Shown: positions 1-9,856 of the stretch, piece by piece | Position numbering within the stretch: the stretch's first letter is position 1 | How the letters are laid out: each line of letters starts with the position of its first letter | Assembly (NCBI RefSeq): GCF_030053135.1 | Contig: NZ_CP125652.1 | Span: 4,520,501 to 4,584,500 of the forward strand | From: Rhizobium sp. BT04 | GTDB lineage: Bacteria; Pseudomonadota; Alphaproteobacteria; Rhizobiales; Rhizobiaceae | Length of the DNA: 64,000 nucleotides | Reading direction: 5' to 3' | Made by a program: the position numbers and the translations under genes | The notes under the pieces: model-generated | What the model was told of the DNA's origin: nothing | Databases searched by the model: none | What the model saw: the letters and a program-made list of their open reading frames with translations, nothing else

Positions 1-393
1 GGCGCCGCCTATCTCGTCTGGCTGGGTATCCAGGCCTTGCGTGCCGGCGGCGGCAATGGATTGATAAAGGCTGCCGGTGAAGAAATGTCGGTCGCAAGGA
101 TCTACCGGCAGGGAATTCTGGTGTCGCTGCTCAATCCGAAGGTGGCGATATTCTTCCTGGCCTTCCTGCCGCAATTCGTCGTCGAAGGGGCAGGGCCGGC
201 ATGGGCCCAACTCATGCTGCATGGTGGGCTCATCATTGTCGTCGCTGCCTTCATCGAACCGCCGCTCGTCCTTCTCGGAGGACGCCTTGCCGATACACTC
301 AGGCATAATCAGAAAATCGGGCTATGGCTGGATCGCGGCCTCGGCGCGCTTTTCCTGGCGCTCGGCGTCCGGCTTGCGCTCAGCAGCCGCTGA
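1..393 (+). CDS. LysE/RhtB-family amino acid exporter, C-terminal part
   Basis: The frame is open from the first base of the window, so the N-terminus is missing; about 130 codons remain before TGA. The protein is hydrophobic with at least three probable membrane segments and contains the stretch GILVSLLNPKVAIFFLAFLP, which matches the LNPK region characteristic of LysE/RhtB exporters. Members are inner-membrane proteins that export amino acids or homoserine lactones; the substrate cannot be told here. Full family length is about 200-210 residues, so roughly one third is lost. The gene converges on alr, whose stop lies 8 bases downstream. Family assignment is fairly secure, substrate unknown. 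Confidence 0.8.
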   Translation, partial: GAAYLVWLGIQALRAGGGNGLIKAAGEEMSVARIYRQGILVSLLNPKVAIFFLAFLPQFVVEGAGPAWAQLMLHGGLIIVVAAFIEPPLVLLGGRLADTLRHNQKIGLWLDRGLGALFLALGVRLALSSR

Positions 394-400
394 GAGGAGC

Positions 401-1561
401 TTATTCCTCGGCGACATAGCGCCGCTCGTGGCGCAGCCCCATGCTGGTCAGGATCTCGTATCCGATCGTGCCTGCCGCCCGCGCTACCTCGTCGAGGGCC
501 ATGTTCTTGCCGAACAGCTCGACATAGTCTCCGGCGCGCACCGCATTCTCAGGCAGGTCGGTGATGTCGAAGATCGTCAGGTCCATGGTGATCCGTCCGG
601 CAACCGGAACCTTGTGTCCGGCGATGAAACCTTGTCCGCCTTGCGGCACCACCTGGCGCAGCGGCACGCCGCCGCTCGACTGGCTGCGCATATAGCCGTC
701 GGCATAGCCGGCCGAAGCGATCGCCAGCCGGCTGTCGCGGCGAAGCTGCAGCGCCCGCCCGTAACTGACGGTCTCGCCGGCCTCGACGCTGCGCACCTGG
801 ATGATGCGCGCTTCCGCGGTCGCGACCGGCCGCATCGGGTTCGCTAGGCCGTTGACTGCCTCGCCGCCATAAAGCGCGATGCCGGGCCGCGTCAGGTCGA
901 AGTGATAATCTTCGCCAAGAAAAATGCCGGCCGAGGCGGCAAGACTTGAATCGATGCCTTCATAGGCGGCGCTAACCCTGTGGAATGATTCGAGCTGCCG
1001 CCGGTTCATCGCATGGCTGGGATCGTCGCCGCAGGCGAGGTGGCTCATGACCAGCACCGGCGCGAAACTCGCCGGCCGCGAGACGTCGTCGGCGAGCGCG
1101 ATCGCATCGTCGATATGCAGTCCCAGCCGATTGAAGCCGGTATCGACATGCAGCGCGCAGGGGTAGTCGCCGTAATCGGCAAGCACCGCCATCCAGAAGG
1201 CGAGCTGCTCGTCGGAGGAAATCACCGGCACCAGATCATTGTCGAAGAAGCGCCGCTCGGTGCCCGGCCATATGCCCGACAGCACGAAGATGCGCGCCTC
1301 GGGCGCATAGAGGCGAAGGGTGACGCCCTCGTCGACGGTGGCAACGAAGAAGTCGCGGGTGCCTGCCATATAGAGCGCTTCGCCGGCATCCTCGATACCC
1401 ATGCCATAGGCATCCGCCTTGACGACGGCAGACGTGCGCGCAGCACCGGAGCGGCGCGCCATATCACGCCAGTTCTCGGTCAAGGCGGTCAGGTCGACGG
1501 TCAGCCGCAGGCCTGCCGAGGCAAAATTGTCGTCTTCGGGTGCGTCGAAAAATTCGCTCAT
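401..1561 (-). CDS. alr: Alanine racemase
   Basis: PLP-dependent racemase converting L-alanine to D-alanine for peptidoglycan. The PLP-lysine motif SAVVKADAYG lies near the N-terminus and the catalytic tyrosine region TVSYGRALQL with GYADGYMRS follows in the second half; the C-terminal beta domain ends in RHERRYV. I place the start at an internal ATG giving 386 residues, because the longer frame to 1615 runs back through a hairpin that looks like the dnaB terminator. The gene is downstream of dnaB on the same strand, 102 bases away, and converges on the LysE-type gene. Rhizobia can have a second, catabolic alanine racemase (dadX); the dnaB-linked position favours the biosynthetic one. Confidence 0.92.
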   Translation of the reverse strand: MSEFFDAPEDDNFASAGLRLTVDLTALTENWRDMARRSGAARTSAVVKADAYGMGIEDAGEALYMAGTRDFFVATVDEGVTLRLYAPEARIFVLSGIWPGTERRFFDNDLVPVISSDEQLAFWMAVLADYGDYPCALHVDTGFNRLGLHIDDAIALADDVSRPASFAPVLVMSHLACGDDPSHAMNRRQLESFHRVSAAYEGIDSSLAASAGIFLGEDYHFDLTRPGIALYGGEAVNGLANPMRPVATAEARIIQVRSVEAGETVSYGRALQLRRDSRLAIASAGYADGYMRSQSSGGVPLRQVVPQGGQGFIAGHKVPVAGRITMDLTIFDITDLPENAVRAGDYVELFGKNMALDEVARAAGTIGYEILTSMGLRHERRYVAEE

Positions 1562-1576
1562 GATCCACATCGAAAA

Positions 1577-1603
1577 GAGGCCGGAGAAGGAATCTCCGGC
1601 CAG
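1577..1603 (-). terminator. Hairpin terminator candidate between dnaB and alr
   Basis: Perfect 9-bp stem GGCCGGAGA / TCTCCGGCC (1579-1601) with a 5-base loop; reading leftward it is followed by TCTTTTCG. It lies about 60 bases after the dnaB stop and just before the chosen alr start, fitting an intrinsic terminator or attenuator separating the two genes. Confidence 0.55.
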
Positions 1604-1663
1604 TCTAGAGGTCAAAGGTGTCGGGGGAAAGTCCGGCCGCTGCGTTGCAGCACTGGCCCACGA

Positions 1664-3160
<1,497 letters not shown>

Positions 3161-3166
3161 CATCAT

Positions 3167-3434
3167 CCGTTCTGTCTTTTTCCAGTTCCGGATTTGCAAT
3201 TCCGGACGCGAAAATCAAGAGGCTGCGAAAGGAGCGGGGGCTCGCTTCGCTTAAATCCTGAACGCTGTGCACATTGTTCGACTTCTCCACAGTCCTGGGC
3301 GTCACAAAGGAGAAATACTGGCAGTGTCACCCGCACGACACGGTATGGGGCCGACTCAGTCTATCCGTTTCGCAGAACTTTATCTTAGCGCAATGCGATA
3401 AGACTCGCAGCAAAACAACCGTAGAATCCCCAAC
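3167..3434. other. Non-coding region upstream of dnaB
   Basis: About 270 bases with no gene I can support. It should hold the leftward dnaB promoter, but no convincing -35/-10 pair was found. An imperfect hairpin (TCTTA-GCGC / GCG-ATAAGA) lies at about 3383-3403. A long rightward reading frame through here also runs through rplI antisense and is a high-GC shadow. Confidence 0.4.
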
Positions 3435-3464
3435 GAAAAAGCCCGGCGCGGTGGCCGGGCTTTC
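3435..3464 (-). terminator. Intrinsic terminator after rplI
   Basis: Reading leftward: AAA, a 7-bp perfect stem GCCCGGC / GCCGGGC with a 6-base loop, then TTTTT. It starts 26 bases after the rplI stop and is a textbook Rho-independent terminator for the rpsF-rpsR-DUF2232-rplI operon. Confidence 0.88.
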
Positions 3465-3489
3465 CTCTCGTGGATTGCTCCGGCGAGAA

Positions 3490-4068
3490 TTATGCTTCGT
3501 CTTCGTCGACGCCGTCGGCTTCCGGATCGAAGAAGTCCTCAGGACGCAGCGCGTCTTCGTCGACGCCGTAGATCGCGTCGACCGAGGTGAGCTCTTCGCC
3601 CTTGGCCTGGCGCTCTGCCTCTTCGGCGGAGCGGGCAACGTTCAGCTCGACGTGGATTTCGACTTCGGCGTGCAGCTGCAGCTCGACCTTGTGCAGGCCG
3701 ATCGCCTTGATCGGCGTGTTGAGGTGAACCTGGTTGCGGCCGATGTTGAAGCCTTCGGCGGCGAGGATCTCGACGACGTCACGGGCAGCGACCGAACCAT
3801 AGAGCTGGCCGGTTTCGCCGGCGGAACGCACGACGATGAAGGACTTGCCGTCGAGAACGTCGGCGACCTTCTGGGCTTCCGATTTGCGCTCGAGGTTGCG
3901 GGCTTCGAGCGTCGCGCGCTCGGCTTCGAAGCGGGTCTTGTTGGCGGCGTTGGCGCGCAGCGCCTTGCCGAGCGGCAGCAGGTAGTTACGGGCAAAGCCG
4001 TCGCGAACCTTTACGGTTTCGCCCATCTGGCCGAGCTTGGAGATGCGTTCGAGGAGGATGACTTCCAT
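3490..4068 (-). CDS. rplI: 50S ribosomal protein L9
   Basis: Large-subunit ribosomal protein of 192 residues. The N-terminal L9 domain begins [16 protein letters not shown] and contains [13 protein letters not shown], the family signature. The start at 4068 is preceded by AAGGAAAAAGAAA, a good Shine-Dalgarno; the longer frame to 4128 is rejected because L9 always begins with this strand. The last 40 or so residues form a strongly acidic tail ([20 protein letters not shown]), longer than in E. coli L9 (149 residues). It is last in the rpsF-rpsR-DUF2232-rplI operon, followed by an intrinsic terminator. Confidence 0.97.
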   Translation of the reverse strand: MEVILLERISKLGQMGETVKVRDGFARNYLLPLGKALRANAANKTRFEAERATLEARNLERKSEAQKVADVLDGKSFIVVRSAGETGQLYGSVAARDVVEILAAEGFNIGRNQVHLNTPIKAIGLHKVELQLHAEVEIHVELNVARSAEEAERQAKGEELTSVDAIYGVDEDALRPEDFFDPEADGVDEDEA

Positions 4069-4090
4069 TTTCTTTTTCCTTTCTTGTGTC

Positions 4091-5077
4091 TCAGATTTTC
4101 GTGTCGGATTGTTTGGGGGCATCAGCATCTTTCGTCGGGGTCAGCGCGATCGCCTTGCGCGTATCGCTGAGACCGAGAACGAGGATGAGGAGAGCTGGCA
4201 GCAGCATGAGCATCGAGGCCAGGTAGCTGAGGATGAGGGCCGGCAGGCGCCAGTCCTTGCCGCGCGTGCGGAAATGTAGCGAGGCGAAACCGGACAGCAT
4301 GAAGCCGGCGCCGAAAGTCCCGATCACAGTCGCCCCGACCAGTGCCGGAACGCCGCCGAAGAAGCATGCGGCAAGCCCGGCGAGGAAGATGAAGATCGAG
4401 TTGCGGTTCATGCGCAGCGACGAGGGAATGTCCTCGCGCGGGCGAAGGCCGCGGCCGGACGCAGCAACGATGCGCACGGCGAAATAATACGCGGCAAACA
4501 GCATGGAGACCCACATGCCGCCCTGCAAAGCCGGCAGCATCAGCAGGATCAGCGATTTGGTCTGTGCGGTCGCTGTCGGATCTGGCATGAATTCCGGCTG
4601 CTGCTGCTTGAGCGAGGTGATCAGCAGATCGACGATCGGATCGGTGATCTCGGGCCCGTAGCTGATCATCACGCCGATGACGATGACGGCGATCGTCACC
4701 AGGCCGCAGAGATGCAGCAGGATATCGGAGAGCGGATACCAGGCAAGCAGATGGTCGGGGCCGCCGAGTTCGGAGGCGGGCCGCGCCAGATTGGCAAGGT
4801 GGCTAAGCCAACCGGCCGGCAGCAGCGTCACCAGCGTCATGATCAGCGCGAAGGAAGGCGAGATGAAGATTGCGCCGAGTGCCGCAGCGGTAGCGACGGC
4901 CGAAACGGCGGCAGCATTGCCCCATCCGAGCCCGACGATCAGGATCGGCAGGGCCGAGGCCGTATAGAGCAGCGCGCTGAAAAACGACGGCTGCATGCTC
5001 GCGCCCAGCACCAGCAGGGCGGCGGTCAATCCGGCGAGTGCGCCGATCAGCAGCGTTCTAAGGTTCGGTCGTTTCAA
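4091..5077 (-). CDS. DUF2232-type multi-pass membrane protein
   Basis: A 328-residue integral membrane protein with about eight hydrophobic segments (starting [20 protein letters not shown]), short loops and a polar C-terminal tail ending in [14 protein letters not shown] recognise it as the DUF2232-type protein found between rpsR and rplI in Rhizobiales. Its biochemical role is not known. DUF2232 proteins resemble small-molecule transporter membrane domains, but no transport motif is evident here. It is 22 bases upstream of rplI and about 150 bases after rpsR, so it is probably co-transcribed with ribosomal protein genes, which is unusual for a membrane protein. Confidence 0.75.
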   Translation of the reverse strand: MKRPNLRTLLIGALAGLTAALLVLGASMQPSFFSALLYTASALPILIVGLGWGNAAAVSAVATAAALGAIFISPSFALIMTLVTLLPAGWLSHLANLARPASELGGPDHLLAWYPLSDILLHLCGLVTIAVIVIGVMISYGPEITDPIVDLLITSLKQQQPEFMPDPTATAQTKSLILLMLPALQGGMWVSMLFAAYYFAVRIVAASGRGLRPREDIPSSLRMNRNSIFIFLAGLAACFFGGVPALVGATVIGTFGAGFMLSGFASLHFRTRGKDWRLPALILSYLASMLMLLPALLILVLGLSDTRKAIALTPTKDADAPKQSDTKI

Positions 5078-5187
5078 GGTCGCTGTCCTGCTTCATCAAG
5101 CAGTTAGAGGATGTTGCTGAATCGAATTCAGAAACGTCTCAACATGGGTTTTAAGAGTTCCGATCCGCGCCCATCGCGGAAGGGAGA

Positions 5188-5211
5188 AGGGAAGGCACGA
5201 ATGCCTTCCCT
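5188..5211 (-). terminator. Perfect hairpin between rpsR and the DUF2232 gene
   Basis: 10-bp perfect stem AGGGAAGGCA / TGCCTTCCCT with a CGAA tetraloop. Reading leftward it is followed by a C/T-rich stretch rather than a U-run, so it may be a partial terminator or an mRNA stability element lowering expression of the distal genes relative to rpsF-rpsR. Confidence 0.45.
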
Positions 5212-5233
5212 CATTGGTGGTCACGTCAGCCGA

Positions 5234-5482
5234 TCAGGCGACGACGTAGGGCAGCAGGCCGAGGAAACGGGCGCGCTTGATCGCCTGGGCGAGTTCGCGC
5301 TGCTTCTTCTGGGAAACGGCCGTGATGCGGGACGGAACGATCTTGCCGCGCTCGGAAATGTAGCGCTGCAGCAGGCGTACGTCCTTGTAGTCGATCCGCG
5401 GTGCGTTGGCGCCGGAGAACGGGCAGGTCTTGCGGCGGCGATGGAACGGGCGGCGGACCGGAGCGGAGGAAGTTTCAGACAT
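5234..5482 (-). CDS. rpsR: 30S ribosomal protein S18
   Basis: 82-residue small-subunit protein. The signature [19 protein letters not shown] and the basic C-terminal part [13 protein letters not shown] are typical of S18; the N-terminal [15 protein letters not shown] carries the CPF cysteine motif. It lies 14 bases downstream of rpsF; S6 and S18 form a heterodimer in the 30S platform. Length is normal. Confidence 0.97.
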   Translation of the reverse strand: MSETSSAPVRRPFHRRRKTCPFSGANAPRIDYKDVRLLQRYISERGKIVPSRITAVSQKKQRELAQAIKRARFLGLLPYVVA

Positions 5483-5496
5483 ATCTCGGATCTCCC

Positions 5497-5964
5497 TTAT
5501 ACACGGTCTTCGCGCGGACGGCGCGGACGGTCGTCACGGTCGCCGAAGCCACCTTCACGCGGCGGACGCGGGCCACGATCACGATCGCCGAAGCCGCCTT
5601 CACGCGGGCCACGGCCGCCTTCGCGCGGACGGTCGTCACGGTCGCGCTTCTGCATCATGGCAGACGGACCTTCTTCATGCTTCTCGACGGCGATCGTCAT
5701 GTAGCGAAGAACGTCTTCGCTGATGCGCATCTGACGTTCCATTTCCTGGACGGCAGCAGCCGGTGCATCGATGTCCATCAGGGCGTAGTGCGCCTTGCGG
5801 TTCTTCTTGATGCGATAGGTGAGGGACTTGAGGCCCCAGTTCTCGATACGCCCGACCTTACCGCCGTTAGCTTCGATCACACCCTTGTACTGTTCTACGA
5901 GGGCATCGACCTGCTGAGCGGAAATATCCTGCCGGGCAAGGAATACATGTTCATAAAGAGCCAT
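5497..5964 (-). CDS. rpsF: 30S ribosomal protein S6 with Arg/Gly-rich tail
   Basis: 155-residue S6. The conserved fold covers roughly residues 1-95 ([18 protein letters not shown], then [20 protein letters not shown] and [14 protein letters not shown]). The remaining 50 or so residues are low complexity, with three PREGG units in an Arg/Asp/Gly/Pro background (for example [16 protein letters not shown]), encoded by partly repeated DNA at 5500-5640. E. coli S6 instead ends in post-translationally added glutamates. First gene of the rpsF-rpsR-DUF2232-rplI operon; a sigma-70-like promoter is seen about 220 bases upstream. Confidence 0.96.
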   Translation of the reverse strand: MALYEHVFLARQDISAQQVDALVEQYKGVIEANGGKVGRIENWGLKSLTYRIKKNRKAHYALMDIDAPAAAVQEMERQMRISEDVLRYMTIAVEKHEEGPSAMMQKRDRDDRPREGGRGPREGGFGDRDRGPRPPREGGFGDRDDRPRRPREDRV

Positions 5965-6184
5965 GACAGCTTTGCCTTTCTTGCGTTTGGTTCAACCCGA
6001 TATTCGGCGGCTAAGCCTCAACGACTGCTCCTGATTGGGCGGACCCAGGCAAGAAAGCGTTTTCCGAGACGGTCGAGAGCGGAGACACGGGAGGCTGGAA
6101 CGCTTCCGTTCCGAACGATTTCCACGGGGAAACCGGCCCTCCGTTCAGCCACCAGCCAGAAGACCGGGTTAACGAACAGGGCGG

Positions 6185-6213
6185 CTTATACGGATTTTTT
6201 GGGCAAAGGCAAG
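6185..6213 (-). promoter_or_regulatory. Sigma-70-type promoter for the rpsF operon
   Basis: Leftward -35 CTTGCC (6213-6208), 17-base spacer, -10 TATAAG (6190-6185). This fits the rhizobial RpoD pattern CTTGAC-N17-CTATAT well. Predicted transcription start near 6178 gives an rpsF leader of about 210 nt. Confidence 0.5.
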
Positions 6214-6223
6214 CGCAATCGGA

Positions 6224-6252
6224 CCCGACGCAAACCGATGGTTGGCGTCGGG
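6224..6252 (-). terminator. Hairpin downstream of the aldo-keto reductase gene
   Basis: 8-bp stem CCCGACGC / GCGTCGGG with an inner AACC-ATC-GGTT stem. It begins about 20 bases beyond the reductase stop. Leftward it lacks an immediate U-run, so termination is only probable. Confidence 0.45.
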
Positions 6253-6270
6253 GGCGTTACGGCAATATGA

Positions 6271-7314
6271 TCACAGCGTCAGCGGATACTGCCGGTGCAC
6301 CTTGGCGATCTCCGCCAGCACCTCGTGCGAAAGCGTCAGGTCGGCCGCGCCGATATCGATTTTCAACTGCTCCATCGACGTCGCGCCGATGATGGCGGAG
6401 GCCATGAAGGGTCTGGACAGGCAAAAGGCGAGCGCCATGGCCGCCGGGTCGAGACCGAAGGTTGCCGCGATCTGCAGATAGGCTTTGGTCGCCGGCTCCT
6501 GCAGCGGCTGCAGGCGGCCGCCGATATCGTGGTTGATCGAACCGCGCGAACCCTTCGGCCTGCCGCCATCGACATATTTGCCGGTCAGGATGCCGCCGGC
6601 GAGCGGCGAATAGGCGAGCAGCCCGACATCCTCGTGATGCGAGAGTTCGGCGAGATCGAGGTCGAAATGGCGGTAGAGGAGATTGTATTCGTTCTGGACG
6701 CTGGCAACGCGTGGCAGGCTTTTCTGTTCGGACAGCGTCAGGTATTTCTGGATGCCCCAGGTGGTTTCGTTGGAAAGCCCGATCGCCCGGATCTTGCCTT
6801 CCTGCACCAGCGCGCCGAGCGTTTCCAGGATGTCGAGCATATTGGCGACGGTCTTGTCGCGATCCTGGTTGAAGGGATTGTAGCTCCAGTTCTGGCGGAA
6901 ATGGAAATGGCCGCGGTTCGGCCAGTGGATCTGGTAGAGGTCGACGTATTCGGTCTTCAGCCGCGTCAGGCTGGCCTCGAGCGCCAGGCGGATATTCTTT
7001 GCATCCGCGCCTTCGCCGCCGCGTATATAGTCGCGGCCCCGGCCGGCGACCTTGGTGGCGAGCACGATATCTCCACGCTTGCCGGTCTTCTTGAACCAAC
7101 TGCCGATATAGTCTTCAGTCCAGCCCTGTGTTTCGGGCGAAACCGGGGTGGTTGGGTAGAGTTCGGCGGTATCGAAGAAATTGACGCCCTTTTCGACGGC
7201 GTAATCCATCTGCGCATGCGCGTCGGTTTCGCTGTTCTGCGAGCCCCAGGTCATGGTGCCCAGGCAAATCTCTGAAACGGAAATGTCGGTGCGGCCTAGC
7301 GAATTGTACTTCAT
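6271..7314 (-). CDS. tas: NADP(H)-dependent aldo/keto reductase, Tas-like
   Basis: 347-residue cytosolic TIM-barrel oxidoreductase. The AKR catalytic tetrad is present: Asp48 (FFDTAELYP), Tyr53, Lys88 (LATKVAGRG) and His130 (QIHWPN). The pattern GTMTWGSQNSETDAHAQMD closely follows E. coli Tas, as does the conserved ETQG-TE-Y-G-W segment. The C-terminus SAIIGATSMEQLKIDIGAA is the usual coenzyme-binding end. The physiological substrate of Tas-type proteins is not established. Single gene on the minus strand, divergent from fabD across 210 bases. Confidence 0.88.
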   Translation of the reverse strand: MKYNSLGRTDISVSEICLGTMTWGSQNSETDAHAQMDYAVEKGVNFFDTAELYPTTPVSPETQGWTEDYIGSWFKKTGKRGDIVLATKVAGRGRDYIRGGEGADAKNIRLALEASLTRLKTEYVDLYQIHWPNRGHFHFRQNWSYNPFNQDRDKTVANMLDILETLGALVQEGKIRAIGLSNETTWGIQKYLTLSEQKSLPRVASVQNEYNLLYRHFDLDLAELSHHEDVGLLAYSPLAGGILTGKYVDGGRPKGSRGSINHDIGGRLQPLQEPATKAYLQIAATFGLDPAAMALAFCLSRPFMASAIIGATSMEQLKIDIGAADLTLSHEVLAEIAKVHRQYPLTL

Positions 7315-7527
7315 GAGAAAACCTTGGGAGCGAGGTGAAGGCTTGGGAGGGCCTGCGCAAATCTAGGCTCGATTTGGCAGAGCGCAAGAGCAAAAACCTG
7401 GCTTTTGTGCGCGTGCGAAAGGCTTTGCGGAGAATGAGCCGCCACTTGACTCTGCCGGAAAGAATGTCAATTGGAGGCAAAACAGCCTCAAGGGGCGCAA
7501 TCAGGGGCATGAGCCAGGGACATGAGC

Positions 7528-8472
7528 ATGACCATCGCTTTCACTTTTCCCGGTCAGGGCAGTCAGGCCGTCGGCATGGGCAAGGACTTGGCCGAGAATT
7601 TCGCCGAGGCCCGCGCCGTTTTCGACGAGGTCGATGAGGCGCTCGGTGAAAAGCTTTCGGACGTCTTGTTCAATGGTCCCGAGGAGACCTTGACCCTGAC
7701 GGCGAACGCCCAGCCGGCGTTGATGGCCGTCTCGATCGCCGTCGTCCGCGTGCTCGAAGCCAAAGGGCTGGATCTGAAGTCCAAGGTCGCCTACGTCGCC
7801 GGCCACTCGCTCGGCGAATATTCGGCACTCTGCGCCGCCGGCACCTTTTCGCTCGCCGATACCGCGCGACTCCTGCGCATTCGCGGCAATGCCATGCAGG
7901 CCGCCGTCCCCGTCGGCGTCGGCGCCATGGCCGCGATTATCGGCCTCGAACATGCCGACGTTATTGCCGTCTGCGAGGCAGCGGCGGCCATCGGCGCCTG
8001 CCAGATCGCCAACGACAATGGCGGCGGCCAGATCGTCATATCAGGCGAGAAGGCAGCCGTCGAAAAGGCCGCCGGCCTTGCGACCGACAAGGGCGCCAAG
8101 CGCGCCATCCTGCTGCCGGTTTCCGCTCCCTTCCATTCCAAGCTGATGGCGCCGGCGGCCGAGGCCATGCGCGCGGCACTGGCAACGGTCGCCAAGTCCG
8201 ATCCCGTCGTGCCCCTCATCGCCAATGTCCGCGCGGCCCCGGTGACCGGCGCCGACGAGATCGCCCGTCTCCTTGTCGAGCAGGTGACCGGTCAGGTCCG
8301 CTGGCGCGAGACGGTGGAATGGTTTGCCGGCAATGGCGTGACGACGCTCTATGAACTCGGCTCCGGCAAGGTGCTGACCGGCCTTGCCCGCCGCATCGAC
8401 AAGACGATCAACGGCATCTCCGTCAACGGTCCGGCGGATATCGACGCGACTGTTGCCGCCCTCACGGCCTGA
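7528..8472 (+). CDS. fabD: Malonyl-CoA:ACP transacylase
   Basis: Transfers malonyl from CoA to acyl carrier protein to start fatty acid elongation. N-terminal FTFPGQGSQ, the nucleophile motif GHSLGEYSA with Ser94, and PFHSKLM with the catalytic His are all present; 314 residues, normal. An ATG at 7522 is in frame, but AGGGA ends only 1 base before it and 7 bases before the ATG at 7528, which also gives the usual MTIAFTFPGQG N-terminus. First gene of the fabD-fabG-acpP-fabF cluster. A possible weak upstream element is the -35-like CTTGAC at 7446-7451. Confidence 0.96.
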   Translation: MTIAFTFPGQGSQAVGMGKDLAENFAEARAVFDEVDEALGEKLSDVLFNGPEETLTLTANAQPALMAVSIAVVRVLEAKGLDLKSKVAYVAGHSLGEYSALCAAGTFSLADTARLLRIRGNAMQAAVPVGVGAMAAIIGLEHADVIAVCEAAAAIGACQIANDNGGGQIVISGEKAAVEKAAGLATDKGAKRAILLPVSAPFHSKLMAPAAEAMRAALATVAKSDPVVPLIANVRAAPVTGADEIARLLVEQVTGQVRWRETVEWFAGNGVTTLYELGSGKVLTGLARRIDKTINGISVNGPADIDATVAALTA

Positions 8473-8502
8473 TTGGTATCTCCAGATATAAGGAACGTTT
8501 CC

Positions 8503-9240
8503 ATGCTCGATCTTTCCGGCCGCAAGGCTCTCGTCACCGGCGCATCGGGTGGTATCGGCGAGGAAATCGCCCGCCTTCTTCATAAGCAGGGCGCCATCGT
8601 CGGCCTGCACGGCACCCGCGTCGAGAAGCTGGAAGCGCTGGCGGCCGAACTCGGCGAGCGCGTCAAGATTTTCCCGGCCAACCTCTCCGACCGTGACGAG
8701 GTCAAGGCGCTCGGCCAGAAGGCCGAAGCCGAACTCGAAGGCGTCGACATCCTCGTCAACAATGCCGGCATCACCCGCGACGGCCTGTTCGTGCGCATGA
8801 GCGACGAGGATTGGGACGCCGTTCTCGAAGTGAATCTGACGTCGACCTTCCGCCTGACGCGCGAATTGACGCATCCGATGATGCGCCGCCGCTATGGCCG
8901 CATCATCAACATCACCTCCGTCGTCGGCGTCACCGGCAATCCGGGCCAGGCCAATTACTGCGCCTCCAAGGCGGGCATGATCGGCTTCACCAAGTCGCTC
9001 GCGCAGGAAATCGCCACCCGCAACGTGACGGTCAACTGCGTGGCGCCCGGCTTCATCGAGAGCGCCATGACCGGCAAGCTGAACGACAAGCAGAAGGAAG
9101 CGATCATGGGAGCGATCCCGATGAAGCGCATGGGCACGGGCGGCGAGGTCGCTTCGGCGGTCGCTTATCTTGCCTCTTCCGAGGCCGCTTACATGACAGG
9201 CCAGACGCTGCACGTAAACGGCGGCATGGCGATGATCTGA
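8503..9240 (+). CDS. fabG: 3-oxoacyl-ACP reductase
   Basis: NADPH-dependent reduction of beta-ketoacyl-ACP. SDR fold with cofactor motif TGASGGIG (residues 12-19), NNAG, and the catalytic Ser139-Tyr152-Lys156 set (NITSVVG, NYCASKAG). 245 residues, the standard FabG length, starting at ATG 8503, preceded by AAGGA; the upstream in-frame extension from 8473 is not coding. Genetic position between fabD and acpP settles the assignment among the many SDRs. Confidence 0.96.
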   Translation: MLDLSGRKALVTGASGGIGEEIARLLHKQGAIVGLHGTRVEKLEALAAELGERVKIFPANLSDRDEVKALGQKAEAELEGVDILVNNAGITRDGLFVRMSDEDWDAVLEVNLTSTFRLTRELTHPMMRRRYGRIINITSVVGVTGNPGQANYCASKAGMIGFTKSLAQEIATRNVTVNCVAPGFIESAMTGKLNDKQKEAIMGAIPMKRMGTGGEVASAVAYLASSEAAYMTGQTLHVNGGMAMI

Positions 9241-9526
9241 AACGACAAACTGTCGGCGTGGGAATAATTCCGCCAATAGCATGTTGAGCAATCACGAACC
9301 GTTGATTTTCTGGCTTTGCGGCAGACATAAAGCATGTTAAGCGGGCCATGACTGTGAACAGTCGTCCCGAGAAAGCAGACGGACCGGCGGGCTTTTTGCA
9401 AGCCTGGGACATCTCTGAAGCCGGGTAAACGAGTTTGCCGAGGATGTCTGAAAACATCGCAGGCTGAAACAGGGTAAGGGTGCCGCAACGGCATTCCGAT
9501 CAGGACATAAGGTCGAGGAAACCGAC
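9241..9526. other. Non-coding gap before acpP
   Basis: 286 bases with no credible gene. Its size and AT-richer first part suggest acpP has its own promoter, which would fit the very high ACP level cells need. TTGATT (9302) with CATAAA 18 bases downstream is a weak candidate. Confidence 0.35.
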
Positions 9527-9763
9527 ATGAGCGATATCGCAGAACGCGTAAAGAAAATTGTTATTGATCATCTTGGCGTCGATGCCGACAAGGTCGTCGA
9601 GAGCGCCAGCTTTATCGACGATCTGGGCGCTGACTCGCTCGACACGGTCGAACTTGTCATGGCTTTCGAAGAAGAATTCGGCGTTGAAATTCCTGACGAC
9701 GCTGCCGACTCGATCCTGACGGTCGGCGATGCCGTGAAGTTTATCGAGAAGGCCCAGGCCTGA
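9527..9763 (+). CDS. acpP: Acyl carrier protein
   Basis: 78-residue acidic four-helix carrier for fatty acid synthesis. The phosphopantetheine attachment motif [10 protein letters not shown] is present with Ser37. Length and sequence match housekeeping AcpP rather than the rhizobial special carriers (NodF, AcpXL). It is followed 15 bases later by a strong intrinsic terminator, so acpP is likely a monocistronic, highly expressed unit inside the fab cluster. Confidence 0.97.
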   Translation: MSDIAERVKKIVIDHLGVDADKVVESASFIDDLGADSLDTVELVMAFEEEFGVEIPDDAADSILTVGDAVKFIEKAQA

Positions 9764-9778
9764 TCCTGTAATTTTGAG

Positions 9779-9811
9779 AAAGGGCGGGCCTGGAGTCCGC
9801 CCTTTTCTTTT
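9779..9811 (+). terminator. Intrinsic terminator after acpP
   Basis: 9-bp perfect stem AAAGGGCGG / CCGCCCTTT with a 9-base loop, continuing into TTTTCTTTTC. It separates acpP from fabF. Confidence 0.9.
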
Positions 9812-9856
9812 CGGCATATTTCTCCATAGAACATAAGAGACGGGGGAAAGCACGCG

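Larger units (their letters stand above)
5965..6270. other. Leader and promoter region of the ribosomal operon
   Basis: 306 bases between rpsF and the aldo-keto reductase gene, with no gene. It holds the rpsF promoter candidate (6185-6213), a hairpin after the reductase gene (6224-6252), and a leftward leader of about 200 nt. Near the rpsF start the leader contains GCCGCC followed by a small CCG-AATAT-CGG hairpin, which could be part of an S6:S18 autoregulatory structure; I cannot confirm this by folding. Confidence 0.45.

Noticed and set aside
3274..4170. Rightward frame of 298 codons over the dnaB upstream gap and rplI
   Set aside because: Antisense to rplI for most of its length, no ribosome-binding site, no recognisable protein features.
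5500..5650. Short tandem repeats resembling a CRISPR-like array
   Set aside because: They are in frame within rpsF and encode PREGG units; no unique spacers.
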